This document shows positions 62,938-64,000 of a DNA stretch of 64,000 nucleotides, in pieces. Position 1 is the first letter of the stretch. Each line of letters begins with the position of its first letter. The translations under genes were made by a program, and so were the position numbers. The DNA is from Leptidea sinapis. Its lineage: Eukaryota; Arthropoda; Insecta; Lepidoptera; Pieridae. The notes beneath the pieces were generated by a model. That model saw only the letters and a list, made by a program, of their open reading frames with translations, did no database searches and was not told the DNA's origin. The stretch covers positions 5,270,001 to 5,334,000 of the forward strand of contig NC_066283.1 in the NCBI RefSeq assembly GCF_905404315.1, given 5' to 3'.

Positions 62938-64000
62938 GCCGGCCTAAAGTAAGGTGTACGCGCTTTTTTTGAAGGTACCCATGTCGTATCATCCCGGAAA
63001 CACCGCACAAGGAAGTTCATTCCACAGCTTTGTAGTACGTGGAAGAAAGCTCCTTGAATACCGCACTGTGGAGGACCGCCACACATCCAGATGGTGATGG
63101 CGGCAGGAATCAGGTTAAACAGCTCTTAGCTCGGAACACTCCCCGTGATAAATTCGGTAGAAGACACACAATGAAGCGACGTCTCTACGCAACGCCAAGT
63201 GATCCAGCCGTTTACAGAGCACTGTGTCCCCGACAATTCGAGCTGCTCTGCGTTGCACGCGGTTCGTCATCGAGCTGATACTGGGGTGCGCCAGACCAGA
63301 GATGACAGCAATACTCCATGTGTGGCCGGACTTGCGCTTTGTAGAGCGCTAGTATGTGGGCCGGCTTGAAGTATTGCCGTGCTCTATTAATGACGCCCAG
63401 TTTCTTTGAAGCCAATTTGGCTTTGCCTTCCAGATGACCACGAAATTGGCAATCGCTCGAGATTTCGAGACCCAGTATTCCGATACTAGGCGAGGCTTTC
63501 AGGGAAGTGTTGTCGAAGAGCGGTGATACGACAAATGGGGTTTTTTTTAGTGGTAAACGCGCAAACTTGAGTCTTCTGGGGGTTAAATTGGACAAGGTTC
63601 AATTTTCCCCATTCCGCGACCTTCTCAAGAGAGGACTTGATAGAAGACACAAGTTTCTCCCGGCACTGGTCGACGATTTCCCGAGAGAGACCTGCATGGC
63701 CCGTGTATATGGCATCACCAGTGCTGTCGTCTGCATAGCAATGAATGTTGGAGGTGTCCAACATATCATTGATATGCAGAAGAAACAGCGTGGGAGACAG
63801 CACACAGCCTTGGGGCACTTCAGCATTCACGGGCTTCGGGTTCGAGCAATATCCGTCGACAACGACCTGTATGCTGCGCCCAGTGAGGAAGCTGGAGGTC
63901 CACTTGCACAAGCTCTCGGGAAGCCCAAATGATGGAAGTTTGGAGAGGAGCGCCTTGTGCCATACACGATCAAAGGCCTTCGCTATATCCAGGCTAACTG
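62938..64000 (-). mobile_element. LINE-C copy with reverse transcriptase, runs off right edge
   Basis: From the right edge: SLDIAKAFDRVWHKALLSKL (motif A), VPQGCVLSPTLFLLHINDML (motif B), YADDS (motif C), then after a frame change in the G/T homopolymer at 63538-63551 PSIGILGLEISSDCQFRGHL and YKAQVRPHMEYCCHLWSG, and finally the 3' tail WNELPCAVF. Broken in at least two places; the 5' part is outside the window. Confidence 0.85.

Noticed and set aside
63507..63932. 141-codon plus-strand ORF
   Set aside because: Antisense shadow of the LINE-C reverse transcriptase, which has the YADD motif on the minus strand.
1..64000. CRISPR arrays, operons, ribosome binding sites, viral genes
   Set aside because: None seen; the repeats are dispersed mobile elements without regular spacers and the genes are intron-split.

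Overview
The window is animal nuclear DNA, almost certainly from a lepidopteran (butterfly or moth). It is AT-rich, its genes have many short exons with GT/AG introns, and it is packed with tRNA-derived SINEs, several non-LTR (LINE) families, Helitron-like elements that start TC and end CTAG, hAT-type and TTAA-flanked DNA elements, and microsatellites. Nothing is organised like a prokaryotic operon.

Two host genes lie head-to-tail on the minus strand. (1) An ArfGAP of the SMAP1/2 type: four exons between 12756 (start codon) and 1032, covering the whole C4 zinc-finger ArfGAP domain; the rest of the gene runs off the left edge. (2) Vps15/PIK3R4, the regulatory subunit of the class III PI 3-kinase (Vps34) complex: I reconstructed 23 consecutive exons between 62105 and the stop codon at 15610. 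All intron phases agree. They give about 1,132 residues covering the end of the kinase-like domain, the HEAT repeats, the linker and the complete C-terminal WD40 propeller. The N-terminal kinase exons lie beyond the right edge. The two products belong to separate trafficking pathways (Arf GTPase control; PI3P production for endosomes and autophagy), and nothing shows joint regulation.

The remaining sequence is mostly intronic and intergenic mobile DNA. I use local names. SINE-A, SINE-B and SINE-C are three short repeat families; A and C carry a tRNA-like box. LINE-C, -D, -E, -F, -G and -H, plus RTE-type fragments, are non-LTR families. The LINE-D copy at about 26052-29190 is nearly intact (endonuclease plus reverse transcriptase, one in-frame TAG). 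Left third (1-15600): SMAP exons, LINE-E copies, Helitron-like elements and a pair of perfect hairpins. Middle (15600-40000): the WD40 and linker exons of Vps15, a hAT element 8-15 nt past a splice donor, the LINE-D copy, and a nested TTAA-flanked element with a THAP-domain start. Right (40000-64000): HEAT exons among SINEs, fold-back elements and LINE-C copies, one of which runs off the right edge.

Most promising oddities: a TAG at the same homologous codon in two different LINE families; a THAP/TTAA (Kolobok- or P-like) remnant; a repeat/exon/fold-back arrangement seen twice around adjacent Vps15 exons; transposons sitting within a few bases of splice sites; and several perfect short-loop palindromes. 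I saw no CRISPR array, intact tRNA or rRNA gene, or viral gene.
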